From Caenorhabditis remanei (Eukaryota; Nematoda; Chromadorea; Rhabditida; Rhabditidae), in NCBI RefSeq assembly GCF_010183535.1, contig NC_071331.1:3286001-3350000 (forward strand): DNA of 64,000 bases, in the 5' to 3' direction. The notes beneath the pieces are model-generated. The model saw nothing but the letters and a program-made list of their open reading frames with translations, ran no database searches and was not told the origin of the DNA. Position numbers and translations under genes: made by a program. Below, in pieces: positions 10,803 through 24,100 of this stretch (position 1 is the first letter of the stretch; every line of letters begins with the position of its first letter).

Positions 10803-13033
10803 TCAGTCATCATATGCAATCCAGTAGCCGTCAGATCTGAAATTTTAATGAGTGACTGTTGAAAAACTTTCATTCTTTTACCCGAGAGCATAAATTCTAA
10901 TTTGAACTGCGTAGGTAATGTCATCACTAATTTCATAGTCAAGCTGCATGTCGTAAACTGAAGCATTCAAAAGTATAACTCCTTGGTTCACGTTTTCGTT
11001 TTTCTAAAAAACGTGTTTGAAGAAAAAAATCAATACACATAACTCAACTGGAAAAGTAATATCTTCATTCATCGTCAGATTGCCGTTTGTAAACTTTAAA
11101 TTCAGAGAAGGTTTATCAGTTTTCAGCGCTAAAAAAGAAATATAAGATGTTAGCTATAATTACACTAACCTTGGTAAGTTACTACGTAAAAGATTTTTTC
11201 ATGACGAGGTACTGTCATTTCTGGTAAGGAGATTGCTCCGTTTAATGATAAGTTCACGTTTGCAGCGTAAATCAAGTTGACGTTGTATAAAAACGGTGAG
11301 TATATGAATAACTGAAAATTATTCGATTTTTCGGTCCACCGTTATCTCAAGGTTTACCCATGGATCAAATGAGCTATCTTCACAGTAGAAATCCCATCCG
11401 TTTGTTTGAGTGGTCAGACGTCTGATCGTTTCCGGATGAGAACCTCCAGATGAAGATGAAGAAGCAGCGATATAAACATAAACACGGTATTTTCTCATTT
11501 GAGCTACCAACTCTGTGATATCCTGTTCGTTTGGAGAACGTTTCAGTAATATAAATATTCGAGAACCACAAATTGGAACTTGAGTGTTATTGATAAACTT
11601 AGAAATGACTTTCAATACATCACTTCCAGTTTCTGGACTCGTGAACCCTAATGAGGGGTCGGGAAGTTTAGATCCAATTGCGGTTGGCCATTCTCTGGTA
11701 ATTCATTATTTTTATACATTTTGCCTTAATACTTGACTATCGGTAGTAAAATATTATTATCAGACAGCATTTCCCTATTGAGAAAAAGCCAAATATCTAG
11801 GCTTTCCATCCGGTCGGATGTTTCTGCGGGCCCCGGCGATGACTATTCTTAGCGCTGCCTAAAGTAGAGTGGCGTATCGTCGCAACAAAAAAGTTCCGAC
11901 AATTTTTAACAAACAGTGCAAAATTATTAAAAGGACTTATCAAATTTTGCACTAAGCCAGCAAACACCGATGAGGAAAAAATGTCGGAGCTTTTTATTTC
12001 GATAATATCAAAATTTTTACTCAAAATGGAAGCATACATACATATACCGTAAATACTGTATTTTAACAGCACCTGTAATAGAACGGCACCTGTATTATAA
12101 CGGCACCCCATCTATACTCAGAGGGGCGGGTCGGGCGGGCATTTTGGCGCCATATGTATTAAAAAATTGAAATTTTGAAATTTTCTATGGCTCCCATATA
12201 TTTGCAAACGCAAAATGATCCTCAGCGCACCACCTGTGCAGCAATTTGGAAACCAGGGGTTTTGAAGGAGAACTCGTGTGTGAACTGTTGAAAAAAATTA
12301 TGCCTGACCACTGGTTTTATGTGTTGCTTCTTGACAGAAAGATAAAGAACACTTACTCATATTTTTGGTGATACTCTATGGTTTCTTCTTGAAGAACGTC
12401 AAAACGAATATTAGCTAATGTTGTAAATTGAGGAGACCATGTGTCTTCAAGCAAAAAGAATTCAGCCATTTCTTGCACTCCTGCTGGGTCTATATCATTG
12501 GAATATGCAAAAAGAAATGTGGTGTTAGTTTTGGGAGTGCAAAGCTCTTTCTCTGAAAAAAACATGATGTTGATTGAAAAGAAGACGATTCCAAACGTAT
12601 CTCCATAACACAAATTGAAGTCCAGTTAGTAGAATTATACATGCGTTGCCCATCAGCAACGATCCACGTTTTAGTCTTTGCATCACAATTTCCTAGAGCT
12701 TGGGACGGTAGAAAAGTCTCAAATGAAGACGTTTTTCAACTAGGAACACAAGAAGTAGAAACTCACGGTCGGATGTATATATTCAATGTCATACAGAGTG
12801 TAATTAAGTTGACACCGAGTCCAGGCAACGCAATTACTGATGTATTGCACAGTTGGTGTGACGAGTGGACGTTGAACAACGTAATCATACCAAGGGTTCT
12901 CAGACATCTGATCGATGTTGGTCCTGTCCAGAAGTGTGATGGAACAAGTACATGGCGGGAACTTGACAACAAGACATGAGTTAATTAGCGTCGGAATTAA
13001 AGAAATAAGTAGGTATAAACCGATAGCTTTCAT
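10803..13033 (-). CDS. secreted nematode vWA-like domain protein
   Basis: Eight-exon model: 13033-12767, 12717-12597, 12552-12357, 11694-11358, 11311-11170, 11128-11049, 11003-10882 and 10836-10803, giving 432 aa with all phases consistent. Residues 1-19 form a signal peptide (MKAIGLYLLISLIPTLINS). An N-terminal Cys-containing region with N-glycosylation sites follows. The middle resembles a von Willebrand A fold: a hydrophobic strand with FAYSND where the metal site would be, then FILLKRSPNEQD and a third strand, so a canonical DxSxS motif is not present. The last ~120 residues are beta-rich and end in a short exon encoding SDGYWIAYDD. It resembles families of secreted Caenorhabditis proteins pairing a vWA-like domain with other extracellular modules. 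The least certain junctions are the acceptor at 12718 and the donor at 12596. Confidence 0.7.
11790..12200. repeat. repetitive insert in intron 3 of the vWA-like gene
   Basis: This intron (11,695-12,356) is much longer than its neighbours (about 40-50 nt). It holds a GC-richer run with gcgggccccggcg near 11,830 and two or three imperfect copies of an aacggcacctgtaata-like unit at 12,055-12,110, followed by a C/G-rich cgggtcgggcgggc. The composition and internal repetition indicate inserted repeat DNA. No TIRs or target duplication were resolved. Confidence 0.45.
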
Positions 13034-13359
13034 GTCGAGCGAACTGACTGATGTGGGTGATTGTTAAATAGAGAACGCTTTTTTGGGGGTGTAATTACAT
13101 ATGCATTGGCAACTCATTTGAATAATCAGCTGGAATCATCTGATCAGAAGATTATAGAACAATCAGTTTCTGTTCCACTATTCATTTTTGTAATGTTATT
13201 ATTTTTTAACAGATTATGATTCTGATTCTACAGATTATGATTTTCTGACTCTACAGATTTTAGATTATGATTCTGACTCTTCCTCTTATGTGTACCTTCT
13301 CTAACTTCATTATTTCGTTCTTTTTCAGTTATAGATTTTCTTTAAGTTCAGGAGATTGA

Positions 13360-13510
13360 AAAAACAGAAAGACGCTTTTCAGCTAAACAAAGGGTACTTG
13401 AGACGGACTCTTCGAGAGTCATTTACGGTGGTACGTTTTGAAGAAGATTGCTATGACAATAGACCACTTGAAAGGAGTCCGCATTTTTTTGGAGTTTATG
13501 CTTGTTTTCA
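13360..13510 (-). promoter_or_regulatory. shared upstream block, copy B (vWA-like gene)
   Basis: Diverged copy of the block at 10,185-10,330, about 330-480 bp upstream of the vWA-like gene's ATG on the same strand. An imperfect tandem array of gattatgattctgactctaca-type units lies just downstream of it at about 13,205-13,280. Function is inferred from position only. Confidence 0.4.
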
Positions 13511-16500
13511 ATCTGCATGACTTAGAAATGTAACATTTTATGTATGTTGGCTTTTTAAGAGGGATTGAGTTCGAAAATGAGCACACCCGCATGGAAATGA
13601 AGAAACAGCGATACAATCGGAAGTCTATCGCCTACACATTGCCTACTGGATCCTCTTCTCAACTGCTCACAGCGACAAGTCATCTATTATCGCCAACGCC
13701 AAGGATACAAAGGACCACCCATCGTCGTCAATGCATGAAGAGATTCCTCTAACATAGGTGACTCTGAACAGGCCGAGCAGAAACATACAACACACTGGAG
13801 TTTTCTGAGAGACTTCTGATGAGTTTTAAAAATGAATGTGGAATTGAAAGACTGTTTCAGACCTTCGATATGTATTTATTTTTGAAAAAAGTCTAGTTTT
13901 TGACTCAAAATTTGAAATTCAATCAAAAAGTGAATATGCATGATAATTTAAGCGTTTATACACGGAATTTTTGATAAGACGAAAAAACTCAAAAAACATC
14001 AAACTTTGAAAAAAAAAACTATTCACACTGACAAACTTTTAATCTTGTGTAGAAGTTTAAGAGCTCCACTCTCTCTCTCTTCACATCAGCAGAAAAACAA
14101 GTAGAACAGAACACGTGATGGGTAGACGAGTAACTCGTGAAGAACACGTGAAGAGGGTGTTGACGTTCGGTTTGTTGTGTTCTCTTTTAGAATAGAGAAG
14201 TAAGAGAGATCACAGAGAAAATGAAAATGGAATTGGAAATGAGTTGGAACGAAACGCAGAATGACTTGAAAAATGGAGAGAAAACTTTTTTGCTGTATCA
14301 AAATGTTAATATTCACAGAAGGTTTCAAAAAGTTATCTATTCGTAGCAGGTTTTGACATTCTTTCAATAATTATAGAGTATATTATTCCTAGTTTCTCAG
14401 CGTGAAAAAGGAATTTTTCAATCGAGCATTTTGCACTTAACAATTCGTCGAATTTCAAAACATAAAAACAAAAATACAACAACAGGAATTTCCAAAAAAC
14501 CCAAGTTGTCACATATTTTCCCTTTGAAACTGGAATTAGTCATTTTTATATTTTTTGAGATGTTTGTTTTCAGTTTCAGTGGTTAATTTTATTCTCCCAA
14601 AATTTTGATCCTTACTGCTCGTATTGTAGGATCAACTCAAAATAAACAAAAATCGTTTTATTTGGCTTTGAAAGCGTCAATTTGAAAGGAACGTGTTCAT
14701 AAAAATTCTGTTTCAATTTCATTATTTCAAGCTGGGTAATTAGGTATTTATGTTATCTAGAAGAAACAGAGTTGAGCGGAATGCGGTTTTTGAAATGGTG
14801 GAAGGCGGAAAACGGAATAAAATATAATTTTTCAGCAGACGAATTAGGCCTTAATTTGTTGCAAAAAGTTTCTAAAAATGGTTAAATTTGTGTTAAATTT
14901 GGTTTTTTGATGAAAACTTATCGCTTTGCTGCAAAACACCTATAAAAATATTAGAATATCAGTAAATTCGAGTAGGCGAACAAATTCTTCGAACTGATAT
15001 CCTCTAGGCGGAAGCCGGAGAAAATCTTAAAATGACAGTAGGCGAAACTCCGTTTAACACTGTTCTGGAAAGCTTTTTCTTTCAAATTAAATGTGTTCGC
15101 TAGATCCGCAGGTCACGATGTCTGTCTGTATGTCTGTGTGTCCGTCATGCGTGTCCGTTTCTCTAGTTTCTCCATAGTAGCCATAGGACGTATAGAGAAA
15201 ACGGAAGGTGTTACTTTTCAACTCATACTAGACTACTTATTTTTAAAAGCGGGGAGGGCTTGAGTCGTGTTGAGGTTTTTTCTCGAAGTTTCCGTTTCAG
15301 TTATAAAATTTAAAATTTTCAAAAATCCAATATTCACTTTTGATCGTTCTAACATTTCTAATGAATCAGTTCACTAATTCCAATTCTCATCGTCAAAGTT
15401 TTCTTCTTTATCCGTCTGTATGTCTGCCTGTTCTTCCTATGTTCCGATTGATCTCGGCATGTTTGGAAAAAACGTACAACATAATATTTAAGTGCTGTCA
15501 TTCTCGAATCAGTCATTTCGGAAACTTTAGAAATTGTATTTTAGCCAATTGAGTGATACTGTTGTTTTGTTATAGTCTAAAGGTGAGAAAGTTCAAAAAT
15601 AGTCAGATGGAGAGTTCGATTTTCGAAGTCTGCAAGAAAAAAATAACTTCTTTATTATTAAAAATGATTCTTTATATATTTTCTTCAATTTGTTCTTGAA
15701 TCGGGAACAATTATTTTGATGTTCATTTACAATAGTAAAATTTCACTTCATTTCTGGTTCTTCGTCTAGTTTTCGTACCAGTTTATTTCGTTATTCACGT
15801 GAGTAAAAGTGACCAATATGACTTTGAAAGGTAAACTGTTTCAATATCTTTCTCAGCAAGTCTGAATTTATTGAGAACAATACAAATATATTGAAAATTG
15901 AATATTAACAGAAGCTGTAATTTTTTTTCAGTTTTAATCAGTAAACTTTAGAAACTTACACATTTCTTCTTGTTAACTACTTGTCTTTCTTTAATCGCGA
16001 ATGACATTTGTTCCACATGAGAACAAAAGGATCTGGGAGAATATTTCAATTATTCTCAAATACGTAAATCCGAAGAAAACTTGGCAAATGAACAGAAATT
16101 TTTATTGAATACCAGTAAAATTCGGTAAGTAAGGTTTATAAAAATTCAGAAAATGCTTTTCTTTTTGTTTTTCTTAGTTTTTTCATGGGGTCTCTTGATT
16201 CAAAAATCGATTCAGAACGGTTGTTAAATTCTATTAGGGGAGATCAGGGCAACATAGTCGTCAACTAGGGAAAAACACAGACTTCCCTGTATTTTTTTAC
16301 TGCACGTCAATTTTTTTACTGAAAAATTCCTCAAAAACCTTTGTAATCTGCAAAAAAATCAATCCTAAGAAGATTTTTTTCCAAAAAATAATCGAAAGTT
16401 TTCGAAAAAAAATTAAATGTTTTCAATACTGAATTTCCGGACCGATCAGGCCGGGAGAATTTTTTAAGCCTGGCCCGTTGCAGGTCTGGAAACAAAGCAT

Positions 16501-17440
16501 CTTATAAGCATTCTATACAAAGTTTGATATTCTGTTTCGCAAGTTTTTCATTTTTAAATCAAAAAATTCCAATCACTTACAAAATTTTTATCATTGATAG
16601 AATAATGTCAGTTGCGTATTCTTATTAAATTTCTGAACCGAACTATTTCCTTTTATTCCATGTTCTCTTCTTTCCGCGTGAGTCACTATGCCTATCTGTA
16701 TGTCTGTCTCTCCTGCAATCCGTCTTTTCAGAGAAAAGAAAAGTTCAACGGCAGAAATAAAGCGTTCAGTTCTTTTTTTTTCCAGTAATTAGCAAGCTAA
16801 ACAATAAATAACTTCAAAAGTACATGATCTTAAAACTGAACAATATTTTAGTAATATCTGTCAAAAAACTCAAAATTATTATCCAGATTTTGTAACAGCA
16901 ATCACTTCCCAAAACTAACCAATTATCTTGATTGTTCAATCCCATCTCTATGTCTCTCCGTCTTCCTTCTACCGCGATTTACCTTTCTCCCCATGTGAAA
17001 AAAAATTCTGGGAAAACCAACAAAACCTTCTAGAACATTCTAATTACTCTCAAATTTGGGACCGTATTTTGGGATCGAACTCGAAAAAGTTAAACATTTT
17101 AACAGGGTTATGAAAAAACTCCACTGGATTAAAATTTCTATTACCATACTTTTTTTTAACTAGAAAACTGAAAAAGCAAATTAATTTCAGATCTGAATAC
17201 TTAACACATAGTAATCACTTTTATTGATTACAGATAAATAATGATAATCCATACTCCACTCATTAATCCTGTCTAGAAAATGCATAAAACCCTCAAGGGA
17301 TTGGCAATAACAACCAGGAAGTAGAGATGTATGGGGGGCCAAGCCAATTATTGTGATACCCTGAAAGCCTTCTGAAATTATATCTGAAAATTGATTATCT
17401 TGATCTGGAAGCATACAGGTACACCCTAAAAACATTAATT
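13511..17440. other. gene-poor intergenic region with piRNA-type motifs
   Basis: No exon supported. Exact plus-strand CTGTTTCA cores lie at 13,852, 14,708 and 15,836, and a CTGTTTCG variant at 16,532. Four diverged copies of a short block with tatgtctgtctg/gtatgtctg lie near 15,115, 15,415, 16,690 and 16,950. A piece at about 16,440-16,492 ends in ggcccgttgcaggtctg, matching the right terminus of the GGCCCGG-core transposons, so it is probably a decayed copy. Confidence 0.5.
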
Positions 17441-17449
17441 CCAACTGGA

Positions 17450-17965
17450 ATTCTCTTCGAGGCCACTTCTCAGCAGTCTGAAAGGACATTGGAAGTGACG
17501 GAGACATAAACAACCCCAATCGGCGGAATGAGGCGGCGGACTTCAAAGAGGTGTAACTCGAAAAGTAACCGTTCAAATTTTGAAAATTTTATATTTTCTG
17601 AAAGCCAGAAAGATTACGCATCGTTTCATGTAAAAATATCGGTATGTTGTCGCTGGAATTCCGGAGAGATATTGAGTCAAAGTCGGAAGTTAGAGTTACT
17701 TTTCTGGAAAACTTGGTTATTTATCAGGATAGCGAAGTGGAGTGGTGATAAAAGTTATATAGGCTTGTCGGAAATGTCTCTGGCTTTCCAAAAATCTGGG
17801 TTAGAATTCCATATCTTTAATCTCCGAGCTGAAAATCCAATTTTCCCGAGCTCAGGTCAATTTGAAACCAAAACTTTGACTTTGAACGCCCGTATCTCCG
17901 TCAAACTTTGTCGAAATTTTCCGGATTTTTGATATGTTATAGATAAAATTTCTGGCTACAACTTC
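17450..17965. repeat. inverted-repeat arm A, upstream of histone H1
   Basis: About 500 bp immediately 5' of the H1 promoter. It is the reverse complement of two copies downstream of the gene (about 19,490-20,015 and 20,600-21,100). Shared landmarks include gaagtggc..ctcagcagtctgaaagg, ggagacataaacaacccca, cttcaaagaggtgtaactcgaaaa and ttttgatatgttatagataaaat. Open frames across it are not coding. Confidence 0.75.
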
Positions 17966-18105
17966 ACACTTCTAAATTCTAAAATTGTCATCGTCTTCCA
18001 GGTAGCGCGCCCCCATTCCAGACCCCTATCCTCCACTCCAACACTCTGCTATTCGGTGTGAGGAGGAGAGGAGAAATGTGTCCCGACAGGGGGGTTGGGC
18101 GGTTG

Positions 18106-18117
18106 TATATATATAAA
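18106..18117 (+). promoter_or_regulatory. TATA box of histone H1
   Basis: TATATATATAAA, 63 bp upstream of the H1 ATG, followed by a pyrimidine-rich likely start region around 18,140-18,170. A strong TATA box is typical of histone promoters. Confidence 0.65.
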
Positions 18118-18179
18118 GGGAGGAGGACGATCCAGTCATCACTTTCTCAGTGTCACTCTCTCACAACCAACCCTCAAGA

Positions 18180-18928
18180 ATGTCGGATTCCGCTCAAGTC
18201 GCCGTTGCCGCTGCTGCTCCAGCCGCCCCAGCTCCAAAGGCTAAGGCCACCAAGGCCGCCAAGCCAACCAAGGTCGCCAAGGCCAAGGTTCCAGCCGCCC
18301 ATCCACCATACATCAACATGATCAAGGAGGCCATCAAGGAGCTCAAGGACCGTAAGGGAGCTTCCAAGCAAGCAATCCTCAAGTTTATCTCCTCCCACTT
18401 CAAGCTCGGAGACAACGTTATCCAAGTAAGTTGTTTATTTCTTTATTTTAATAGTCTTTTCCATAGTATTAGAAACTTTTTGCAAAAAATCCAAGTCCAC
18501 ATTTCCTAACCATTCCTTTCTTCCAGATCAACGCCCATCTCCGTCAAGCCCTCAAGCGTGGTGTCTCCAGCAAAGCCCTCGTTCAAGCCGCCGGAGCCGG
18601 AGCCAACGGACGTTTCCGTGTCGCCGAGAAGGCCGCCGCCGCCGCCAAGAAGCCAGCCGCCGAGAAGAAGGCCGCCACTGGAGAGAAGAAGGCCAAGAAG
18701 CCAGCCGCCAAGAAGCCAGCAGCAAAGAAGGCCGCAGCCACTGGAGAGAAGAAGACCAAGAAGCCAGCAGCCGCCAAGCCAAAGAAAGCCGCCGGAGAGA
18801 AGAAGGCCAAGGCACCAAAGAAGGTCTCGAAGCCTGTTGCTAAGAAGGCCGCCAAGTCTCCAGCCAAGAAAGCCGCACCGAAGAAGGCCGCCGCCGCTAA
18901 GCCAGCTGCCGCTGCTAAGAAGGCTTAA
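18180..18928 (+). CDS. linker histone H1
   Basis: Two exons, 18180-18425 and 18527-18928, with a 101-nt intron from GTAAGT to TTCCAG, giving 215 aa. A short Ala/Pro/Lys N-terminal tail is followed by the winged-helix globular domain (about residues 40-115, beginning [12 protein letters not shown] and including [12 protein letters not shown] and the [13 protein letters not shown] helix after the splice). The C-terminal tail is repetitive Lys/Ala/Pro with [12 protein letters not shown] and SPAKKAA repeats. It binds linker DNA and compacts chromatin. Codon use is strongly biased to C-ending codons (GCC, AAG), typical of a highly expressed gene. An AATAAA at 19,126 and an intron suggest a polyadenylated, replication-independent-style message. 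Which H1 paralogue it is cannot be said. Confidence 0.95.
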
Positions 18929-19364
18929 ATGATCCCCATACCTTTGTACATTTTCCCCCTCATTACCTCTGTTCAATCGTATTGATGTACTGGATCTCTT
19001 TTTTCTTTTTCTTACTTGAAACTCCCACCTTCTCACTCCCTGTAAGCTGACATGCTGAAATCTTGCGGGTACTTTCCATTTTATTTCCTCTTTATACTTT
19101 TTTCATTAATTCTGACGTCTAGAATAATAAATAATTATAAAATCCAAAAAAACTGTGTTGGTGTTGTCTTATTTCTCTCTAAAATTTCAGCAATCTTTCA
19201 GATTTCTCTCAGACTTCTATGTCATCGCATTCAGAAGATCCACTTTTTCAGATGTCTCATTACTTCTCGGTTATCTTTCCTGTTCTCGGATCCAGAAAAA
19301 CAAGATGTCATAGGAATTTATTCTAATCTTCTTCTTCTGAGAGGTCGTCACACAGAATTCTCTT

Positions 19365-20020
19365 CCCCCCTGTCAGGACACACCTCGCCTCTCCATCTTC
19401 CTCCGAATAGCCTTGTTCATAGTGGAAGGATTGAGTTGCAGATTGTGTGCGTAATTGCAGATTGGAGCTGAAAATCTTCTCCGTTCTCAATGTCAGGTTA
19501 TAGCCAGATATTTTATCTATAACATATCAAAAATCCGGAAATTTTCGACGAAGTATGACCGAGATACTGACGTTCAAAGTCAAAGTTTTGGTTTCAAATT
19601 GACCTGAGCTCGGGAAAATTGGATTTTCAGCTCGGAGATTAAAGCTATGAGATTCTAACTTTGATTTTTAAAAAGCCAGAGACATTTCCTACAAGATCAT
19701 ATAACTTTTATCACCACTCCATCTCTCTGTCCTGATAAAAATCCAAGTTTTCCAGAAAAGTAACTCTAAATTCCGACTTTGATTCAAAATCTTTCCCGAT
19801 TTTCAGCGACAACCTATCAATATTTTCATATGAAACGATGCGTAATCTTTCTGGCTTTCAGAAAATATAGACATTTCAAAAATTGAACGGTTATTTTTCG
19901 AGTTACACCTCTTTGAAGTCCGCCGCTTCATTCCTCCGTTTGGGGTTGTTTATGTCTCCGTCACTTCCAATGTCCTTTCAGACTGCTGAGAAGTGGCCTT
20001 GAAGAGAATTCCAGAATTGA
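19365..20020. repeat. inverted copy 1 of the H1 upstream region
   Basis: Reverse-complement copy of the H1 5' flank. It begins with cctgtcaggacacacctcgcc, related to the complement of the H1 promoter (gtgtcccgacagg near 18,078-18,090), and continues through sequence matching arm A to about 20,015. With arm A it forms a roughly 2.5-kb inverted repeat around the H1 gene. Confidence 0.7.
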
Positions 20021-20469
20021 TATTTTTAGAATTGATGTTTTTATGTTATATCGATATGTTTCCATTATCTGGGAAATTATTGTATCTTCAGTTTAGCTAA
20101 TTAACATTTTCCGGTGGTTAGGAATTTTTGTTAGAATACTCTGAAAAAATGTTGGTTTAAAAAAAATTTCAGTTTCAGTCATTCCATTTTTTATGAAATC
20201 TTTTCTTCGATCATTAATAACGACTTTCTCTGCGAACCAATAGTTTTGAGTTTAGTAAAATTTTCCACCGTTTTTTTTTTTCCAAAAAAGTTAAAAGTGG
20301 TGAAATTTTTAATTCCGCTTGTCATACTCGTTTTTTTTTTCAGAAATCTTTAGAATCAAAATTGTCTGAGACTCATCTCAATTTTTCCTGTTTCACCCTG
20401 GAAATATCATTTGCTAAAATTCAGAACTATCAATATCAAGTTTGCCGGAAAAGGGTGTATAAAAAACTT

Positions 20470-21110
20470 CCTCCCTGTCGGGACACACCTCGCCTCACCA
20501 TATTCCTCCGAATACCCCTGTGAATAGTGGAAGGACGGGATCCCAAATAGTGTGCGTAATTGCAGATTAGAGCAGAAAATTCTAAAAGTTGTTTATGTGG
20601 ACTTATAGCCCGATATTTTATCTATGACATATCAAAAATCCGGAAAATTTTGACAAAGTTTTACCGAGATACGGGCGTTCGAAGTCAAAGTTTTGGTTTC
20701 AAATTGACCCGAGCTCGGGAAAATTGGGTTATCAGCTCGGAGATTGAAGCTATGAGGTTCTAACTCAGATTTTTTTCCTACAAGACCATATAACTTTTAT
20801 CACCAATCCACTTCACTATCCTGATAAAAATCCAAGTATTCCAGAAAAGTAACTCTTACTTCCGACTTTGACTCAAAATCTCTCCGGATTTCCAGCGACA
20901 ACAGACTGATATTTTTACATGAAACGACGCGTAATCTTTCTGGCTCTCAGAAAATATAATGTTTTTCACAATTTGAACGGTTACTTTTCGAGTTACACCT
21001 CTTTGAAGTCCGCCGCCTCATTCCTTCGTTTGGGGTTGTTTATGTCTCCGTCACTTCCAATGTCCTTTCAGACTGCTGAGAAGTGGCCTCACAGTGAATT
21101 CCAGTTAAAA
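20470..21110. repeat. inverted copy 2 of the H1 upstream region
   Basis: Second copy, in direct orientation to copy 1. It starts with ccctgtcgggacacacctcgcc and ends with the same gactgctgagaagtggcc landmark. No H1 coding remnant follows either copy, so promoter-side DNA alone, or an unrecognisable histone fragment, was duplicated. Confidence 0.7.
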
Positions 21111-24100
21111 TCGACATCGAAATTATATACGTCTATTTCAATATTATGGGAAATTATTATATTCTAAATTTAGTTAGTCAACACTTTTTTATATGATTTT
21201 CTTCTCAATCAATGGGCTCATGTGTTACTGTTTGAAAAACAAAATTTGAATTTTGTGATGTTTTCTCGATTGTTTTTTTTTTAAATATTTGGTGGCCCAA
21301 AAATTTGAAAAATCTGACTTTCAGATATGAATTTGAAAAAAAGATATATGGTTATCTGAAAAACATGTTCTAGTTTCTGACGTTGAATAGATATTTCTCA
21401 CAACTTGACAATATTTTGATATGCTTACTGTTTCTGGTTTTCGAGAACATCTGAACTTTTCAAATTCTGACACTGGAATCTCTGAATTATGGATCCTTTC
21501 CAATTTTCTTTCCAACCCAACTATTTATTTCTCGTGCCATGTAATCTACAAGGCAACTGTCACCATTTGGTTTTTGATAGTAATGTACTCGGGTTTATAC
21601 AAATACATACCATATGACGGGGAAAATTGGCAGTGTGCCAAGAGAAGGCTACGGCCCGTCCGGCAGTATTGGTTAACAGCAAGGAAGAAAGGAAAGGGGG
21701 CGCGGTCCGCGAGGATTTTTTTCAATCAGATGAAAAACGTTTTTAAACTAATGAATTTGGTTATCCAATGATTAAAAATAGATAAAAACCAATAAGAAAC
21801 AGTCAAATTTTACAGTTTTTGAGTGTCAAAAATTTAAAATATTTTTAACTACTTTTGATGATAAGTTTATAACGAATCAATTCAAAATTTCATTATGATT
21901 CTTTGAATCCCCAGTTTTTTCAAGATAAATGGATTAGGTAACGGTTAAAAATAGATAAAATCAAGTTATGAAGGATAAGAAACATTAAAATTTTCCTTTA
22001 TCAATGTTTCAAAATTTCACATTTTTTACTACTATTGATGATAAGTTTATGACAAATCAGTTTAAAATTTCGTTATAGCTGGTTCAGATCCTTTTTTTTA
22101 ATTTCTTGGCTCCACAAGTAACGTCCGCAAAATACTTGGCACGCTGCCAGGTTTTTTGCGCGCTCGGCTACACACACAGACCGACCGAGGGAGAGAAGAC
22201 AGAGGTCTTGGAGAAGGGGGGACTGACCGCGGCGGTTTCCCTCACTGTTTTGGATAGAATCAAGGAGAAAGAGGGAGAGCGATAGGGTCAAAAATTGTAA
22301 ACTATTATTGAAGAAGCTGGAATTTTCAACGGTAATTGTTTGGAATTTGAAACATTTCTAATTTAGCAAAAACCTCTGTTTCGAAGCTAACAGTTTTGCT
22401 GTTAGTTACTTGTTACACATTGATGAGTTTTCATTGAATTTTGATTATAGAACTTCACCAAATTATTCAAAATTTGGGTTTTAGAGACAACCAAGGTCAT
22501 GACTTTGACGCTATCATTATATTGCTGCTGACAGTATTTTATCCTGACAATCTAGTAACACAAACAACGAAATCTCATGGTGACGTCATTAGAAATCTTG
22601 ACAACATGTCAAGATACGATACGCAGTTTTTACCTCAATATTTCAAGTCTTACAGGCATTTGATTTGAGTTATTGTAAGAACGATAATACAAAATAAACT
22701 GCAATATTAAAAATTTCAAAACTGTTTTTTGTAGGAAAAACTATAGAAACAGTAGGATTTTCACCTTTTCTTTAACATTTTTAGGTAAAAAATTTTCGTT
22801 TTTACGAGAATTTCCTTTTTTTATAGAAGCAAGTATGAAAATTCTAGATATTACCATCGTACTGTCCGTTATGAGGGAACTCATACAAAACATGAAACTT
22901 CAATTGTTCGATATATTGGTGGTGTAAAAAGTAAAATGAAAAAAGAGCGTCACGCTGGTAATTTGACACGACGATTTTCCGACTTTTTCACATCTCATGT
23001 TTTTAAAAATGTGCAAAATTTTGCAGATTTTGAAGTTTCAGCCAATTCTCAACCCTGAAATGAAAAAAGCAAACAATTATCAATTTCGCTAACAATTAAG
23101 ACAAAACAAAACGCCAGAGTGGAAAAAATCGGGTAGAAGCATGAGTGAGAAGAATATTTTTTCAACATTCGTTTTACCTAATAGATCCGGAATTCAAGAA
23201 ATTCAAAAATAAGAAAAATGAAACAGTTTTTGAAAATGTTTTTGAAAATTACAACGAAATCCGATATAATGAGTGGGTGAAATCGATGGGGCTGGTTGGG
23301 AGGCGTGTCTATGATTCAAATTTTGCAAGTGATGGAGTCAACGTCATTGGAGAGGCACACGGAGAATATACGCTAACCCGGATTTAATTTTAGGAATCAA
23401 ATTGAGAGCAAGATGGAACAGTAGAAAAATTCCACACTTTAACCACTGAAACTGGATAATAGGGACAGAGAGTAGAAATTTTATGAGAACTCCCCTTTCC
23501 AGCTACACAAACTGTGTTTCAGGTACTCTAGATACGAGAGACTATCATTAATATCGTATTTTGATCCGATAGATTTATTTCCATAAAAAACTGCAAAAAT
23601 TACTGATTTCTCAAACAAAGTTGTTCTAGTTCTAACTCATTTAAGCATCAGTTTCACATTTTTGTCTCGTGACCGCTGGGAAAAATTGCGCTCATTCATA
23701 TTTATTGAGAACAAGAATGAAAATTCATCTCGGATTTCTAAATGTAGTTTTAGCTTTTCTGAAACATTTATTTTAATTTCAGGAGGTGAAATTAACAGTG
23801 CTAAAAACCAATGCAAATAATTTTATTAGCTTTCGAAGTGCATTTTTACAGAATTGTCACTGACCGGCCCAATTTTTGACAAGTCCAATTCCTTCCTCAT
23901 ATAAAATCAAAATTGTTCGATTGAAAGTTTGATTGTAATGATGAGAAGGTGAAACTGTAATCTTCCCTATGAAAAACTGACACCAGTTGGGAAATTAAGA
24001 CATCAACTCTGAAAAACGGGTTTGCTGGAGGTCGAAGACCCGTCGGATGTGTTACAGTTATTTCATGTTGGGAGAGAATTTGTGAAACAGTGTCCTAAAA

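Larger units (their letters stand above)
13852..20395 (+). promoter_or_regulatory. piRNA (21U) type promoter motifs, group 1
   Basis: Exact CTGTTTCA at 13,852, 14,708, 15,836 and 20,388, all on the plus strand. In C. elegans the 21U-RNA begins with U about 40 nt downstream of this core in AT-rich DNA, so candidate 5' ends fall near 13,892, 14,748, 15,876 and 20,428. The flanks are AT-rich. Small-RNA data would be needed to confirm each. Confidence 0.5.

Noticed and set aside
13540..13752. 70-codon plus-strand frame
   Set aside because: No recognisable motif and no splice or expression-type evidence.
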